64,000 nucleotides of DNA from JAWKIJ01 sp041394325 (lineage in GTDB: Bacteria > Actinomycetota > Acidimicrobiia > Acidimicrobiales > Microtrichaceae). The stretch covers positions 2,108,001-2,172,000 of the forward strand of contig JAWKIJ010000001.1 in assembly GCA_041394325.1 (NCBI GenBank), read 5' to 3'. A program made the position numbers and the translations under genes. Below are positions 16,562 through 25,904 of the stretch, piece by piece; the first letter of the stretch is position 1, and each line of letters opens with the position of its first letter. Under the pieces are notes generated by a model. That model was not told the origin of the DNA. It saw only the letters and a program-made list of their open reading frames with translations, and did no database searches.

Positions 16562-17425
16562 ATGACCCTTCCTGATCTCCAACATCATCGGGTCGAGGTG
16601 CTTTTGGAGGCGTTGCCCTACATCCAGCGCTTCCGGGGCGCCGTCGTCGTGGTGAAGTTCGGCGGCAACGCGATGACCAGCCCCGAGTTGTTCGACCGCT
16701 TCGCCAGCGACATCGCGCTCATGCACTCCGTGGGGATGCGGCCGGTGGTGGTCCACGGCGGCGGTCCCCAGATCGGTGAGTGGCTGGGGCGGATGGGCAA
16801 GGAGTCGGCTTTCGTGGACGGTCACCGCGTCACCGATGCCGAGACGCTCGAGATCGTCACCATGGTCCTGCTGGGCAAGGTCAACAGCGCCGTCGTCTCC
16901 GCGATCAACGTGCACGGCCCGATCGCGGTGGGTCTGTCGGGTCAGGATGCCGGCCTGATCGTGGCCGCGGAGCGCCACCCGGACCTGGGTTTCGTCGGCG
17001 ATGTGTCCGACGTGAATCCCGAGATCGTCCAGCGACTGGTCTCGATGGACATGGTTCCCGTGGTGGCGACCGTGGGGACCGGCGAGGGAGGTCAGGCCTA
17101 CAACATCAACGCGGACGCCGTCGCCGGTGCGATCGCCCAGTCGATCTCTGCCGACAAGCTGGTGTTCCTCACCGATGTCGCCGGGGTGCTCCGCGATGTC
17201 GACGACCCGGACTCGCTGATCGCGTCCCTGACGATGGCGCAGGCCTCGATGCTGGTCACCGACGGTGTGGTGGCGGGTGGGATGATCCCCAAGATCGAGG
17301 GCTGCATGCGCGCACTCGACAACGGTGTGCGCGAGGTTCACCTCGTCGATGGCCGTGTCCCTCACGCGGTGTTGCTGGAACTCTTCTCCGATGCGGGTGT
17401 CGGCACGCTCATCACCCGCGCCTGA
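16562..17425 (+). CDS. argB: Acetylglutamate kinase
   Basis: Phosphorylates N-acetylglutamate, second step of the arginine pathway. The 287-aa protein has VVKFGGNAM (phosphate loop), VVHGGGPQIGEWL (substrate loop), INADAVAGAIAQ and GVVAGGMIPKIEGC. A helical N-terminal extension before the core (DLQHHRVEVLLEALPYI) is characteristic of the hexameric, arginine-inhibited type, so feedback control is likely. An upstream in-frame start exists (16484) but overlaps argJ; the ATG at 16562 gives the normal length. Confidence 0.95.
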   Translation: MTLPDLQHHRVEVLLEALPYIQRFRGAVVVVKFGGNAMTSPELFDRFASDIALMHSVGMRPVVVHGGGPQIGEWLGRMGKESAFVDGHRVTDAETLEIVTMVLLGKVNSAVVSAINVHGPIAVGLSGQDAGLIVAAERHPDLGFVGDVSDVNPEIVQRLVSMDMVPVVATVGTGEGGQAYNINADAVAGAIAQSISADKLVFLTDVAGVLRDVDDPDSLIASLTMAQASMLVTDGVVAGGMIPKIEGCMRALDNGVREVHLVDGRVPHAVLLELFSDAGVGTLITRA

Positions 17426-17476
17426 GTCGGTGCGCGTCGGTTGCCCCCGGCCCGCCTCCGTTCGGATTGCCGGGAG

Positions 17477-18670
17477 ATGACGGCCCGGGGTCCCAACTAT
17501 CCGGTCCGGCGCGTGGTCGCGCTCGCCGTCGTCGTCACCGTCGTGGGCTTGGCGGCGGTGCTTGTGGTGTCCCTGCTCCGCACAGCGGACCCTCCGGTGC
17601 CGGATAGGCGTTCGGGTGCCGGGGCCAAGGGTGACGGAGGGCCGCCGGGATCGGCGCGACCGCGCTGTGACCGCGACGTCGGCTCCGAGGGGGTCGCCCG
17701 GTTCACGCGACCGATCATGATCGGGGTCGCCGGCGACCAGCCAGAGCGCGCCGAGGCACTGCTCACCGGTCCGAACCCCCCGGGTGGGATCTTCGTCAAC
17801 AGCGACATCGTCGCCGTCGATGCGCCTCGCTGGGAGAGCCTCGCCCGTCGGCATCCCGACATGCTCCTCGCGCTCGACGAGGAGGGAGGCAGGGTCCAAC
17901 GGATCGATTCGATCGCCGGTCCGTTGGCCTCCGCAGCCAGTCAGGGGACGGTCGCGCAGATCCGCGAGGTGGCGAAGAAGAGGGCCGCCGCCTTGCGGTC
18001 GATCGGGATCGGCGTCGACTTCGCTCCCGTGGTGGACCTCCGTTCGCCATCCAGCGAGGCGGTGATCGGCGACCGGTCGTACGGCGCGGACGCGTCGAGT
18101 GTCCTCCGTCGTGCCGGCGCCTTTGCACGGGGCCTTCGTGAAGGGGGCGTGTTGCCGACCTTGAAGCACTTCCCCGGCCACGGGCGTGCGGCCGGGGCAG
18201 AGGGCGGCGACTCGCACGAGTCCGCCGTCAGCACCCCGCCGTTGGACGAACTCCGAGGCGTCGACCTCGTGCCCTACCGCGAGCTGCTGAGGGACCGGCC
18301 CGTCGCGGTGATGGTCGGTCATCTGGTGGTCCCGGGGCTCACCGCCGGGAGACCGTCGTCGCTGAGCCCTGCCGCGTACCGCCTCCTCCGCTCGCCGACC
18401 CGTTCGGGTGGGCTGGGCTTCGACGGCCTCGTGTTCACCGACGACCTCGGGGACATGGCTGCGGTCAACGAGCAGTTCGGCCCCGAGTCGGCGGCCGTGA
18501 GCGCGATCGCGGCCGGGGCCGACGTCGCGCTGTTCCACGGTGAGGTGGACCTGGCTCGGATCGCCCGGGTGATCGCCTCCGCCGAGCGCAACGGCACGAT
18601 CGCCGCCGGTCGGCTCGACGACTCGGCACGTCGGATCCGCGCCGCAGCAGGGTGTCGGGCAGGGCAATAG
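17477..18670 (+). CDS. Membrane-anchored glycoside hydrolase family 3 (NagZ-type beta-N-acetylhexosaminidase)
   Basis: After a short cytoplasmic head, one transmembrane helix (residues about 12-32) puts a GH3 catalytic domain outside the membrane. Family motifs: LLALDEEGGRVQRI, the NagZ loop KHFPGHGRA and the nucleophile region VFTDDLGDM with its aspartate. The DSHESAVSTPP loop corresponds to the acid/base His-Asp region. It likely releases N-acetylglucosamine from peptidoglycan fragments or other glycans. 397 aa; CGGGAG ribosome site. It lies between the arg blocks with no obvious link to arginine. Confidence 0.85.
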   Translation: MTARGPNYPVRRVVALAVVVTVVGLAAVLVVSLLRTADPPVPDRRSGAGAKGDGGPPGSARPRCDRDVGSEGVARFTRPIMIGVAGDQPERAEALLTGPNPPGGIFVNSDIVAVDAPRWESLARRHPDMLLALDEEGGRVQRIDSIAGPLASAASQGTVAQIREVAKKRAAALRSIGIGVDFAPVVDLRSPSSEAVIGDRSYGADASSVLRRAGAFARGLREGGVLPTLKHFPGHGRAAGAEGGDSHESAVSTPPLDELRGVDLVPYRELLRDRPVAVMVGHLVVPGLTAGRPSSLSPAAYRLLRSPTRSGGLGFDGLVFTDDLGDMAAVNEQFGPESAAVSAIAAGADVALFHGEVDLARIARVIASAERNGTIAAGRLDDSARRIRAAAGCRAGQ

Positions 18671-18696
18671 GTGTCGGCGACGCCGCCGCCGTCTCG

Positions 18697-20748
18697 CTAC
18701 CCCGTTGGTGCGAGGGTGTCGGCCAACGCCCGGCCGAACGGTTTGCTCAACGACGCCGAGCCGTAGGCGGAGAGGTGATTCCAGTTTCTGTACCACCACC
18801 TGCCGTCGTAGTTCGTCCGACACGTCCCGCTCCGACACAGATCCCCCCACAGGTCGAGCGTCGAGGTGCCCGGCACCTCACGAACGGCCCGCTCCTCGGC
18901 GACGCGGCCGCGTCGGGCGTACTCGAGTGCCTGCGATTCGCCGATCTCGGCTCCACAGCCCTCCCGGTCGAGAAGGATCCGCAGTGGCGCGCAGAGTTCG
19001 GGATCGTTCCAATCAGGGAATCGGGGTACCGGGTGGACGACCATGACCGCGATGCCCGCTTCACGGAGGCGGCGCATCGTCCGGACCAGACCCTCCTGCC
19101 AGAGCTCGGCCTTGCGGTCCGGGTCTGTCCGCCAGGGTCCGGTCGGCGTCGCGGACAGCGCCTCGTCGCGTTGGATCCACGAATCGGACACCGACCCCAT
19201 AACGACGAGCCGTGGCCGAGAGTCGACCAGCCATGCCATCCTCGACTCGTAGAACGCCCGGCAGGGCTGGTTGTATGCGGTCCGGTCGTCAGGGAAGTAC
19301 AGATCGACGAATGCACAGCTGGCCCGGGTCTGTACGACCGCTGCATAGCCCTGACTCGTCGTCGACTCGATGAAGGCCTCGGAGAAGTGGCCCGCGTTGG
19401 AGTCACCGATCAGGACCACCTTCGCGGTGGCCGTCCGGTCCGCAGGTGCCCAGGTGCAGACGTCGGGGTCGCTCGGCGCGCTCGCTTCGTCGCATGGGCG
19501 GGCCTGGTAGCTGTGCATTCCGAGGTCACTCATGTAGCTCTTCACAGAGGACGGCCACCATGCTTCGAACCGTCCGGAGACGAACGCCGCGGCGAGCGGA
19601 AGGGCCACGCAGGCCAACCCGAGCCCGACGGTGGCGGCCGGTCGAAGGCTGGTGAGCCGTCGGATGGGTGTCTCCACCCATCTCAGGGAGGCGGCTGCGG
19701 GAATCAGGGAGAGGAGGGCGGCCGCCGGCTTCGCCAGGCTGGATCCCGGGAAGAGGGCCACCGCGAAGACGATCAGCGGCCAGTGCCAGAGGTACCACGA
19801 GTAGGACGCGTCGCCGATCCATTGGAACGGACGTGAGGACAGCAGGCGGTCGGTCACCACACCCGAGTCGGTACCGGCGACGAGCAGCAGCGCGGTTCCC
19901 GCGACCGGTACCGCCGCGGCGAGACCCGGGAAGAGCGTGTGGGAATCGAAGGTGGTCGTCGCGACGGCGATGAGTGCGATGCCGCACATTGCCGCCAGGT
20001 TGGCGGCCCTGCCGCGCAGTGTGGCGAGGGTCAGGGCCAGGACCGCGCCGACCACGAACTCCCAGGCGCGACTCGGCAGGGAGTAGAAGGCCAGTTGATC
20101 TGACTTCTGGGTGGAGAGGAGCGAGTTCGGTGCGAGAAGGAAGACGCTGAGGGCGAGCGAGACGACGGCCACGATGGTGAGCACCGCAGCGGTGCCACCG
20201 GTCGTCCGCCTCGCCCGGCGGGTCAGGTACCAGGCGGTCAGGAGAAGGAGCGGAAAGAGCAGGTAGAACTGCTCCTCCAACGAGAGGCTCCAGATGTGGA
20301 GGAGGGGATTTCGCCCGGCATCGGCGTCGAAGTAGTCGTGGGTCCCCTGCGCGAGGTACATGTTGGAGAGGACGAGCGCACCGAACGATCCCGTCCGCCT
20401 GGTGAGTTGACCGATGGCCGCAGGGCCGAGGAGGGGCGTCAGCACGAGGACCGACCCGAGCAGGACCGCGAGCGCGGGGAGGATCCGCCGGATCCGGCGG
20501 AGATAGAAGCTGCGCATCCGAAGTGAGTCGATGCTCACGAGTTCCCTGCGGAGCATCCGCGTGATCACGTAGCCGGAGATCACGAAGAAGACGTCGACTC
20601 CGACGAAACCCCCGGAGAGTCCGGCGACGTCGGCGTGGAACAGGACCACGATGAGGACGGCGATGGCCCGCAGTCCCTGGATGTCGGGACGGAACCCTGC
20701 GCCGTGTACGGGAGCGCCGTCCGGTGGGGTGTGCGGTGCCGCGGTCAT
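18697..20748 (-). CDS. Acyltransferase-3 / SGNH-hydrolase protein (OafA/YrhL type)
   Basis: A 683-aa membrane enzyme that probably O-acetylates an extracellular glycan. The first 380 residues are an acyltransferase-3 domain with about ten transmembrane helices: RPDIQGLRAIAVLIVVLFHA, FVGVDVFFVISGYVITRML and HIWSLSLEEQFYLLFP. After a further helix comes an SGNH domain outside the cell: VVLIGDSNAGHF (nucleophile Ser) and NHLSAYGS (catalytic His). Start: ATG at 20748 giving MTAAPHTPPDG; the open frame continues upstream without protein-like content. A reverse-strand TACCCT at about 20800-20795 may be its -10. Confidence 0.88.
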   Translation of the reverse strand: MTAAPHTPPDGAPVHGAGFRPDIQGLRAIAVLIVVLFHADVAGLSGGFVGVDVFFVISGYVITRMLRRELVSIDSLRMRSFYLRRIRRILPALAVLLGSVLVLTPLLGPAAIGQLTRRTGSFGALVLSNMYLAQGTHDYFDADAGRNPLLHIWSLSLEEQFYLLFPLLLLTAWYLTRRARRTTGGTAAVLTIVAVVSLALSVFLLAPNSLLSTQKSDQLAFYSLPSRAWEFVVGAVLALTLATLRGRAANLAAMCGIALIAVATTTFDSHTLFPGLAAAVPVAGTALLLVAGTDSGVVTDRLLSSRPFQWIGDASYSWYLWHWPLIVFAVALFPGSSLAKPAAALLSLIPAAASLRWVETPIRRLTSLRPAATVGLGLACVALPLAAAFVSGRFEAWWPSSVKSYMSDLGMHSYQARPCDEASAPSDPDVCTWAPADRTATAKVVLIGDSNAGHFSEAFIESTTSQGYAAVVQTRASCAFVDLYFPDDRTAYNQPCRAFYESRMAWLVDSRPRLVVMGSVSDSWIQRDEALSATPTGPWRTDPDRKAELWQEGLVRTMRRLREAGIAVMVVHPVPRFPDWNDPELCAPLRILLDREGCGAEIGESQALEYARRGRVAEERAVREVPGTSTLDLWGDLCRSGTCRTNYDGRWWYRNWNHLSAYGSASLSKPFGRALADTLAPTG

Positions 20749-20875
20749 GGAGTCGGTGCCTCGTGGGGATCTGGTCGTCCGCGGGAAGGTGACGAGGGTA
20801 CCAATCAGGCTCGGCCGGTGGGTCGATCGGTCCTGTGGGCCCGCTCGCCGACGTCGGAGGAGGGGAACTTCGTGG

Positions 20876-22953
20876 TCAGTCGGCGTTCTCGGGCGGCACG
20901 GGGGCGGTGCAGGGTCCCTTGCACGGCGAGCGCACCGTGCCGTCCGGGCGGAGGAACTGATCCTTGACGTGCTGGGCCGCGGGGATCGACGGGGTGTCGT
21001 CGTGGGGGTCGTGCCCCTTCCGTGGCGGGGTGTTGGTGAGTGGAGACGGCGGCGAACCCGTGTCCCACAGGAAGTACACCGATCCGGTCGCGTTGTCACC
21101 GGTGAGCGTCGGCAACTTCGAGCCGATGTCGCCGAGCGGGGACCGCCCTCCGCCGGCGATGGGGCGGTGTGCGGCAGCCCCCATCGTCATCGCCTCGACA
21201 CGGAGACTGAACTCGCTCACCTGGTGGTCGCCGACGGCGCCGTACAGGAGCACCGTGTGCCGCGGGGTATTCGGCAACGGGTCGGTCGTCACGTGGTTGG
21301 CGTAGCCGTTCGTCTCGGCCCGGTCCCAGAGCAACTGGACCAACGCGAGGCCGATCACGCGGTCGACCCTGGCGGGATAGGAGTTGCGCATCACCGCGAG
21401 GTATTCGTCGAAGTCCACGCTGCGGTCCAGGAGGATGCCGTAGTTCATCCCGGCCTCGCCGAGTGCGGCGCGGGTGAAGTCCTGGGCCACGGCGGTCAAC
21501 GCGCCTCCGAGGATGGCGCCCTGGCTGTTTCCGTCGTAGTAGAGCGACTTGGCCTTGAGGACGGAGCGCCCATCGTGGCGGAACGCCGGATTGGCGGCGA
21601 AACCTCCGGGGTGCACGAGCAGGCGACCGAGGTACAGGAACGAGAGCATGGCCTCCTGGAGGCGATCGGGCAGTGCCCCGAAGGCGGAGAGGTCGTTGAG
21701 GGCCTTCGCCGCGGACGGTACGTCCGCCTCCGCCATCCCGTACCAGTTGGTCGCGCAATACACGATGTTGAAACGGTCCCCCATCTGCTTGGTGAGGTCG
21801 CCTTTGACCTCGTCCATCGAGCCCAGGAGGCCGTGGCCGTACAACGCGGCGCGGGCGGGTTCGGCAAGGGCCTTCGGCGGGATGTCGCAGAGGAATCGGG
21901 CGGTGAAGTCGTGGGCCTGACGGACGGGCACGCCCTCGTCGTCCAAGACGAGGCGCGAACCCACACCGCCGTCGTCGTCGAGGAAGTTGGGCACGGTGAA
22001 GCTGCCCTCGACCCTGCGTGCGACGAGCGGATCGGGGTCCTCGGTGATGGAGTCGACGGTGAATGCCGGAGCATCGTCGCCGAGTGCGTCGAACGCGGTG
22101 TCGCGCATGGCGATCATTCGTCCGGTGATCGACTCGGTGGACGCGACGGTGAAGTCCCAGGCGAGTTGTAGCGAGGCGCGGCGCATTCCGGCCTCGCCCA
22201 ACGACGAGAAGATCCGGTCCATGGCCGGCCGCCGGGCCTCGAAGGTGGGATCGGTGCTTCGACGACCGTCGCGGTAGGCGGCGAACGCCGGGCTCGGGTC
22301 GATCGGTGTGCCCCGGTCGTCGAGCAGGCCCCGCATCCCGACGACGATGCGGTGTCCGTCAGCGAAGTTGCGCGCCGGGTGCATCAGTAGCAACGGGACG
22401 GTGCCCTCGTCGGCCTGTGAGTCGGCCTCCGCCCAGAACGGGACTCGACGTCGCGCGGTGGCGTCCCACAGCACGATGGGCGAGTCCGGCGCCAGTGAGG
22501 TGTCGACGTCGGTGATCGGCGGCAGTTTCGAGCGTGTGACGTCGAGGGAGGGGATCTGCGCGATGAGCGTGGACCCCGGACTCCAACCGTCGGCCCGGTT
22601 CTGGTCGGTCACGTCGATGTGGTCGCCGGCCGTGTTCGAGGGTGTGGATGTGACGTCGAGCGCGAGGCGCCGGCCCGTCGGGGTCGTCCGATCGGTCCGC
22701 GTGAAGTGGTCGTTGGGGAACGGGAGGAGGCACTGGGCGCCGCCGATGGGATCACACCGTTGTTCGGTGGCGGGGTCGACGCCGAGGGACTCGATCGCGA
22801 CCGGCTGTTCGTCCGCCGCGGGCAACCGCACCGTGGCCGGGGCGGAGGTGGAGGGGAGGCTCTGGTCGCCGAGTCGTCGCTGCACGAGGTGGTCGCGAGC
22901 AGAGAGAGCGTCGTCGCGACCGAGACCCCGAGAGCGAGGACGCCCGGTCGCAC
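20876..22953 (-). CDS. Secreted alpha/beta-hydrolase-like protein (lipase-like), one apparent 1-base loss near the N-terminus
   Basis: A large extracytoplasmic protein. The signal sequence (VLALGVSVATTLSLLATTSCSDD) is in one frame and the mature protein in another; adding one base to the run 22853-22856 joins them as ATRASPSTSAPATVRLP. The mature part begins with PFPNDHFT and a long beta-rich region (DGWSPGSTLIAQIPSLDV), and later has YYDGNSQGAILGGA, a G-x-S-x-G type nucleophile elbow (GNSQG). The catalytic His and Asp were not assigned. Total about 692 aa. I would call it a probable lipase/esterase relative of the large lipoproteins found in actinobacteria and myxobacteria. Start: GTG at 22953, uncertain. 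Confidence 0.65.
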
Positions 22954-23192
22954 CGTGGAACGGCGCGACCTCCCGGACCGGCGCGCGCCGGGGTCCTCGG
23001 TGGCGACCCAGGTCGGGTCGGGTCGTGAGTCCTTGTTCCCCCATCCCCGGCACGCTAGGTGTTGCGGAGGCCGTCGTCGTCACATCTCCGCGGCGATCCC
23101 GTCCTCGCCTCCACACAGCACCCGCGAGCTGAGGAGCGACGCGGTGCGGTGCAGGCGCGGGTAACCCCGGCCGGACTCATCAACGCATCAAC

Positions 23193-23216
23193 ATGCAAAT
23201 GAATGCATGAGTATGC
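23193..23216 (+). promoter_or_regulatory. Probable ArgR operator (ARG box) before argD
   Basis: An AT-rich palindrome, ATGCA-N6-TGCAT at 23193-23208, is followed by an overlapping related half-site pair (ATGCATGAGTATGC). This matches the look of actinobacterial ARG boxes and stands out in GC-rich DNA. It lies directly upstream of argD, whose cluster includes argR, so self-regulated repression by ArgR-arginine is likely. The palindrome also covers an in-frame ATG at 23207, one reason to prefer the later start. Confidence 0.6.
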
Positions 23217-23239
23217 CTCACGGGGGCTACACTCCGGAG

Positions 23240-24454
23240 ATGCAGTCCCCGTCGAGTGATCACACCGTAGTGATCGAGTCCCCGCACCTGATCGGCGCCT
23301 ACCGCGCACCAACCGTTCGCTTCGTCCGCGGCGAGGGCTCCTATCTGTTCGACGAGGAGGACCGTCGCTACCTGGACCTGCTCTGCGGCCTCGCGGTCAC
23401 CTCGTTGGGGCATGCTCATCCGGAGGTGGCCGCGACGCTCGCCGCTCAGGCGTCCCGCTTGGTCCACGTGTCGAACCTGTTCGCCAACGAGCATCAGGAG
23501 CCGCTCGCCGCCGCCATCGACTCGCTCGTCGGCCTCGATGGGGGCCGCGTCTTCTTCACCAACTCCGGCGCCGAGGCGAACGAGTGTGCGTTGAAGCTCG
23601 CGCGCAAGTTCGGTGGTCGGGGACGCCACGTCGTCCTCAGCGCGCATGGCTCCTTCCACGGTCGGACGCTCGCGACCCTGCACGCGACCGGCCAGCCCGC
23701 CAAGCACGAGGCCTTTCAACCACTACCGGAGGGATTTCGCCACGTACCGTTCGGTCGACGCGCCGGCGCTCGTGGATGCGCTCACCGCCGAGGTCGGAGC
23801 CGTGCTCCTCGAGGTCGTCCAGGGTGAGGGCGGCGTCCACCCCGTCGACGAGGCCTACCTTCGAACCGTCGAGCGGGAGTGCCGCGTCCGGGGGTGCTGC
23901 TGATGCTCGACGAGGTGCAGACAGGCCTTGGTCGTTGTGGATCGTGGTTCGCGTTCCAGCGCCTCGGGATATCGCCCGACGTCGTCACGATGGCCAAGGC
24001 GTTGGGCAACGGCGTACCGATCGGTGCGTGTTGGGCGCGGTCGGAGGTGGCCGACGTGTTCGAGCCCGGCGACCACGGCACCACCTTCGGGGGTCAACCG
24101 CTGGCGGCGGCCGCCGCGCGGACCGTGCTCGACGTCATGCAGCGCGAGGACGTGTGCGCGCGCGCCGAGACAGCGGGTTCGAGGTTCCGCTCGTCGTTGA
24201 CGCTCCGCCGCGGGGTCGCCGAGGTCCGGGGCCTGGGCTTGTTGTTGGCGATCGAACTCGAGGGTGTCGATGCAGCGGAGGCGGCGGCACGGTTGCTCGA
24301 TCGCGGCGTGGTGGTCAACGCGGTGTCGCCGACTGCCCTGCGGATCGCGCCGAGCCTGCTGATCACCGACGACGAGGTCGAGGAGGGAGCCGAGGCCATC
24401 GGCGGCGTCGTGGAGGCTTTGGCAGCGGCCGGGTCGTCGGACGCGAGGGCCTAG
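23240..24454 (+). CDS. argD: Acetylornithine aminotransferase, two apparent frame errors
   Basis: PLP enzyme converting N-acetylglutamate semialdehyde to N-acetylornithine. Motifs: YLDLLCGLAVTSLGHAHPEV, FFTNSGAEANECALKLAR (cofactor site), LMLDEVQTGLGRCGSWFAF, and MAKALGNGVPIGA with the PLP lysine. The frame shifts near 23745-23757 (one extra or two missing bases; HVPFG joins VDAPALVDAL) and at the G-run 23890-23894 (add one G: RVRGVLLMLDEVQ). Repaired length is about 405 aa, normal. Start: ATG at 23240, downstream of the ARG box; ATG codons at 23207 and 23213 are alternatives. First gene of argD-argF-argR-argG. Confidence 0.9.
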
Positions 24455-24464
24455 GGTGCCGGCC

Positions 24465-25376
24465 GTGTCCGCTCGAAAGGTTCGCCATTTCCTCGAGATC
24501 GACGACCTCGCACCCGGCGAGTTGGCCGAGGTGCTCGACCTCGCCGTCGCGGACGAACTGCCGCTCACCCTGCGTCGTCGGGGGGTGGCCCTGTTGTTCG
24601 AGAAGCCCTCCGCCCGCACACGTCATTCGATGGAGATCGCCACGGTCGAACTCGGAGGCCATCCGGTGTACGTGCGACCCGAGGAGGTCGGCCTCGACGT
24701 GAGGGAGTCGGTCGAGGACGTCACCCGGGTCCTCATGGGCTATCACGCCGTGCTCGCCGCGCGCGTCTTCGCTCATTCGACGCTCGAACGCATGGCGGCC
24801 GTGTCGGAGGTGCCGGTCGTGAACCTCCTCAGCGACGACGCCCACCCGATCCAGGTGTTGGCCGATCTGTTGACGATCCGCCGCGAGTTCGGTCGCCTCG
24901 ACGGCCTGACCGTCACCTACGTCGGCGACGCGAACAACATGGCGCGGTCCTTGGCGGTGGGGCTCACCATGTGTGGGTCCTCGTTGCGGGTCGCGCACCC
25001 CGACGGTTACGGCTTCGACGCCGTGGCCACGGCGAAGCTCGCCGCCGCCGGAGCCGAGGTGGTGTCGGGTGGGGACCCGGTGGAGATGTCGAGGGGTGCC
25101 GACGTCGTCTACACCGACGCCTGGTACTCGATGGGCCAGGAGGATCAGGTCGAACGACGTCGTCGGGACTTCGCCGGCTTCCAGGTCGATGCAGCGGTGA
25201 TGGCGGCCGCGGCTCGCCACGCGGTGTTCCTGCACTGCCTTCCCGCGCATCGCGGTGAGGAGGCGTCCGACGAGGTACTCGACGGCCCCCGGTCGAGGAT
25301 CCTCCCCCAGGCACACGACCGGTTGCACTCGGCACGCGGTCTGCTGGCCTGGCTCACCGGTGCGAGTCCGACATGA
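24465..25376 (+). CDS. argF: Ornithine carbamoyltransferase
   Basis: Makes citrulline from ornithine and carbamoyl phosphate. The 303-aa protein has the carbamoyl-phosphate loop KPSARTRHSME, the HPIQVLADLLT motif, the ornithine-side FLHCLPAHRG, and a typical trimer-forming helix at the end. GTG start at 24465, seven bases after TAGGGT (24452-24457, which overlaps the argD stop); GTG 24456 is an alternative. It overlaps argR by ATGA. Confidence 0.95.
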   Translation: MSARKVRHFLEIDDLAPGELAEVLDLAVADELPLTLRRRGVALLFEKPSARTRHSMEIATVELGGHPVYVRPEEVGLDVRESVEDVTRVLMGYHAVLAARVFAHSTLERMAAVSEVPVVNLLSDDAHPIQVLADLLTIRREFGRLDGLTVTYVGDANNMARSLAVGLTMCGSSLRVAHPDGYGFDAVATAKLAAAGAEVVSGGDPVEMSRGADVVYTDAWYSMGQEDQVERRRRDFAGFQVDAAVMAAAARHAVFLHCLPAHRGEEASDEVLDGPRSRILPQAHDRLHSARGLLAWLTGASPT

Positions 25377-25840
25377 CGGCGCGGACCACCAAGGCCGCCA
25401 GACGGCACCGGATTGCCCGCCTGCTCGAGGAGCATCAGGTCACCAACCAGGGGCGGCTCGTCGAGTTGCTCGCCGCAGAGGGGATTGCGGTCAACCAGGC
25501 GACGGTCAGCCGCGATCTGGAGGAGTTGTCGGCGGTCAAGGTTCGGATGCCGGGAGGTGAGACCGCATACGCGATCCCCGAGCTGCCCTTCGACCAAGTG
25601 GCGACCGACGACCATCTCCGTCGCGTACTGGGGGAGTGGGTGGTAGGCGTGGACCGTTCCGGCGACCTCGTCGTCGTCCGGACGCCGCCCGGCTGCGCCC
25701 ACGTCGTGGGTTCCGCCATCGACCGGTCGGGCGCGCCCGGGGTGAAGGGCACCGTCGCAGGTGACGACACCGTCTTGGTGATCGCGGCAGCCGGCGAGGG
25801 CGAGGACGTCGAGGCGATGATCGAACGGCTCGCAACATGA
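25373..25840 (+). CDS. argR: Arginine repressor ArgR
   Basis: Hexameric arginine-dependent repressor. The 155-aa protein has an N-terminal winged helix (HRIARLLEEHQVTNQGRLVELL, NQATVSRDLEEL as recognition region) and a C-terminal arginine-binding domain (VVRTPPGCAHVVGSAID, GTVAGDDTVLVIA). Start ATG overlaps the argF stop (ATGA). It sits inside the arginine operon it should control, and the ARG-box-like palindrome before argD is its likely target. Confidence 0.95.
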   Translation: MTARTTKAARRHRIARLLEEHQVTNQGRLVELLAAEGIAVNQATVSRDLEELSAVKVRMPGGETAYAIPELPFDQVATDDHLRRVLGEWVVGVDRSGDLVVVRTPPGCAHVVGSAIDRSGAPGVKGTVAGDDTVLVIAAAGEGEDVEAMIERLAT

Positions 25841-25904
25841 GCGCGCCGGCACCGGTCGGCGGGTCGTTCCCCGTCGCGACCCCGAGGAAAGGAGCAAGGT
25901 CCTG

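Noticed and set aside
14088..18850. Very long reverse-strand open frames (up to 780 codons) over argJ/argB and GH3
   Set aside because: High-GC shadow frames rich in R, G, H and D; the forward genes there have clear family motifs.
18697..21099. Longer N-terminus (about 117 extra residues) for the SGNH acyltransferase
   Set aside because: The added residues are Arg/Pro/Thr-rich without family similarity; the ATG at 20748 gives the normal opening RPDIQGLRAIAV.
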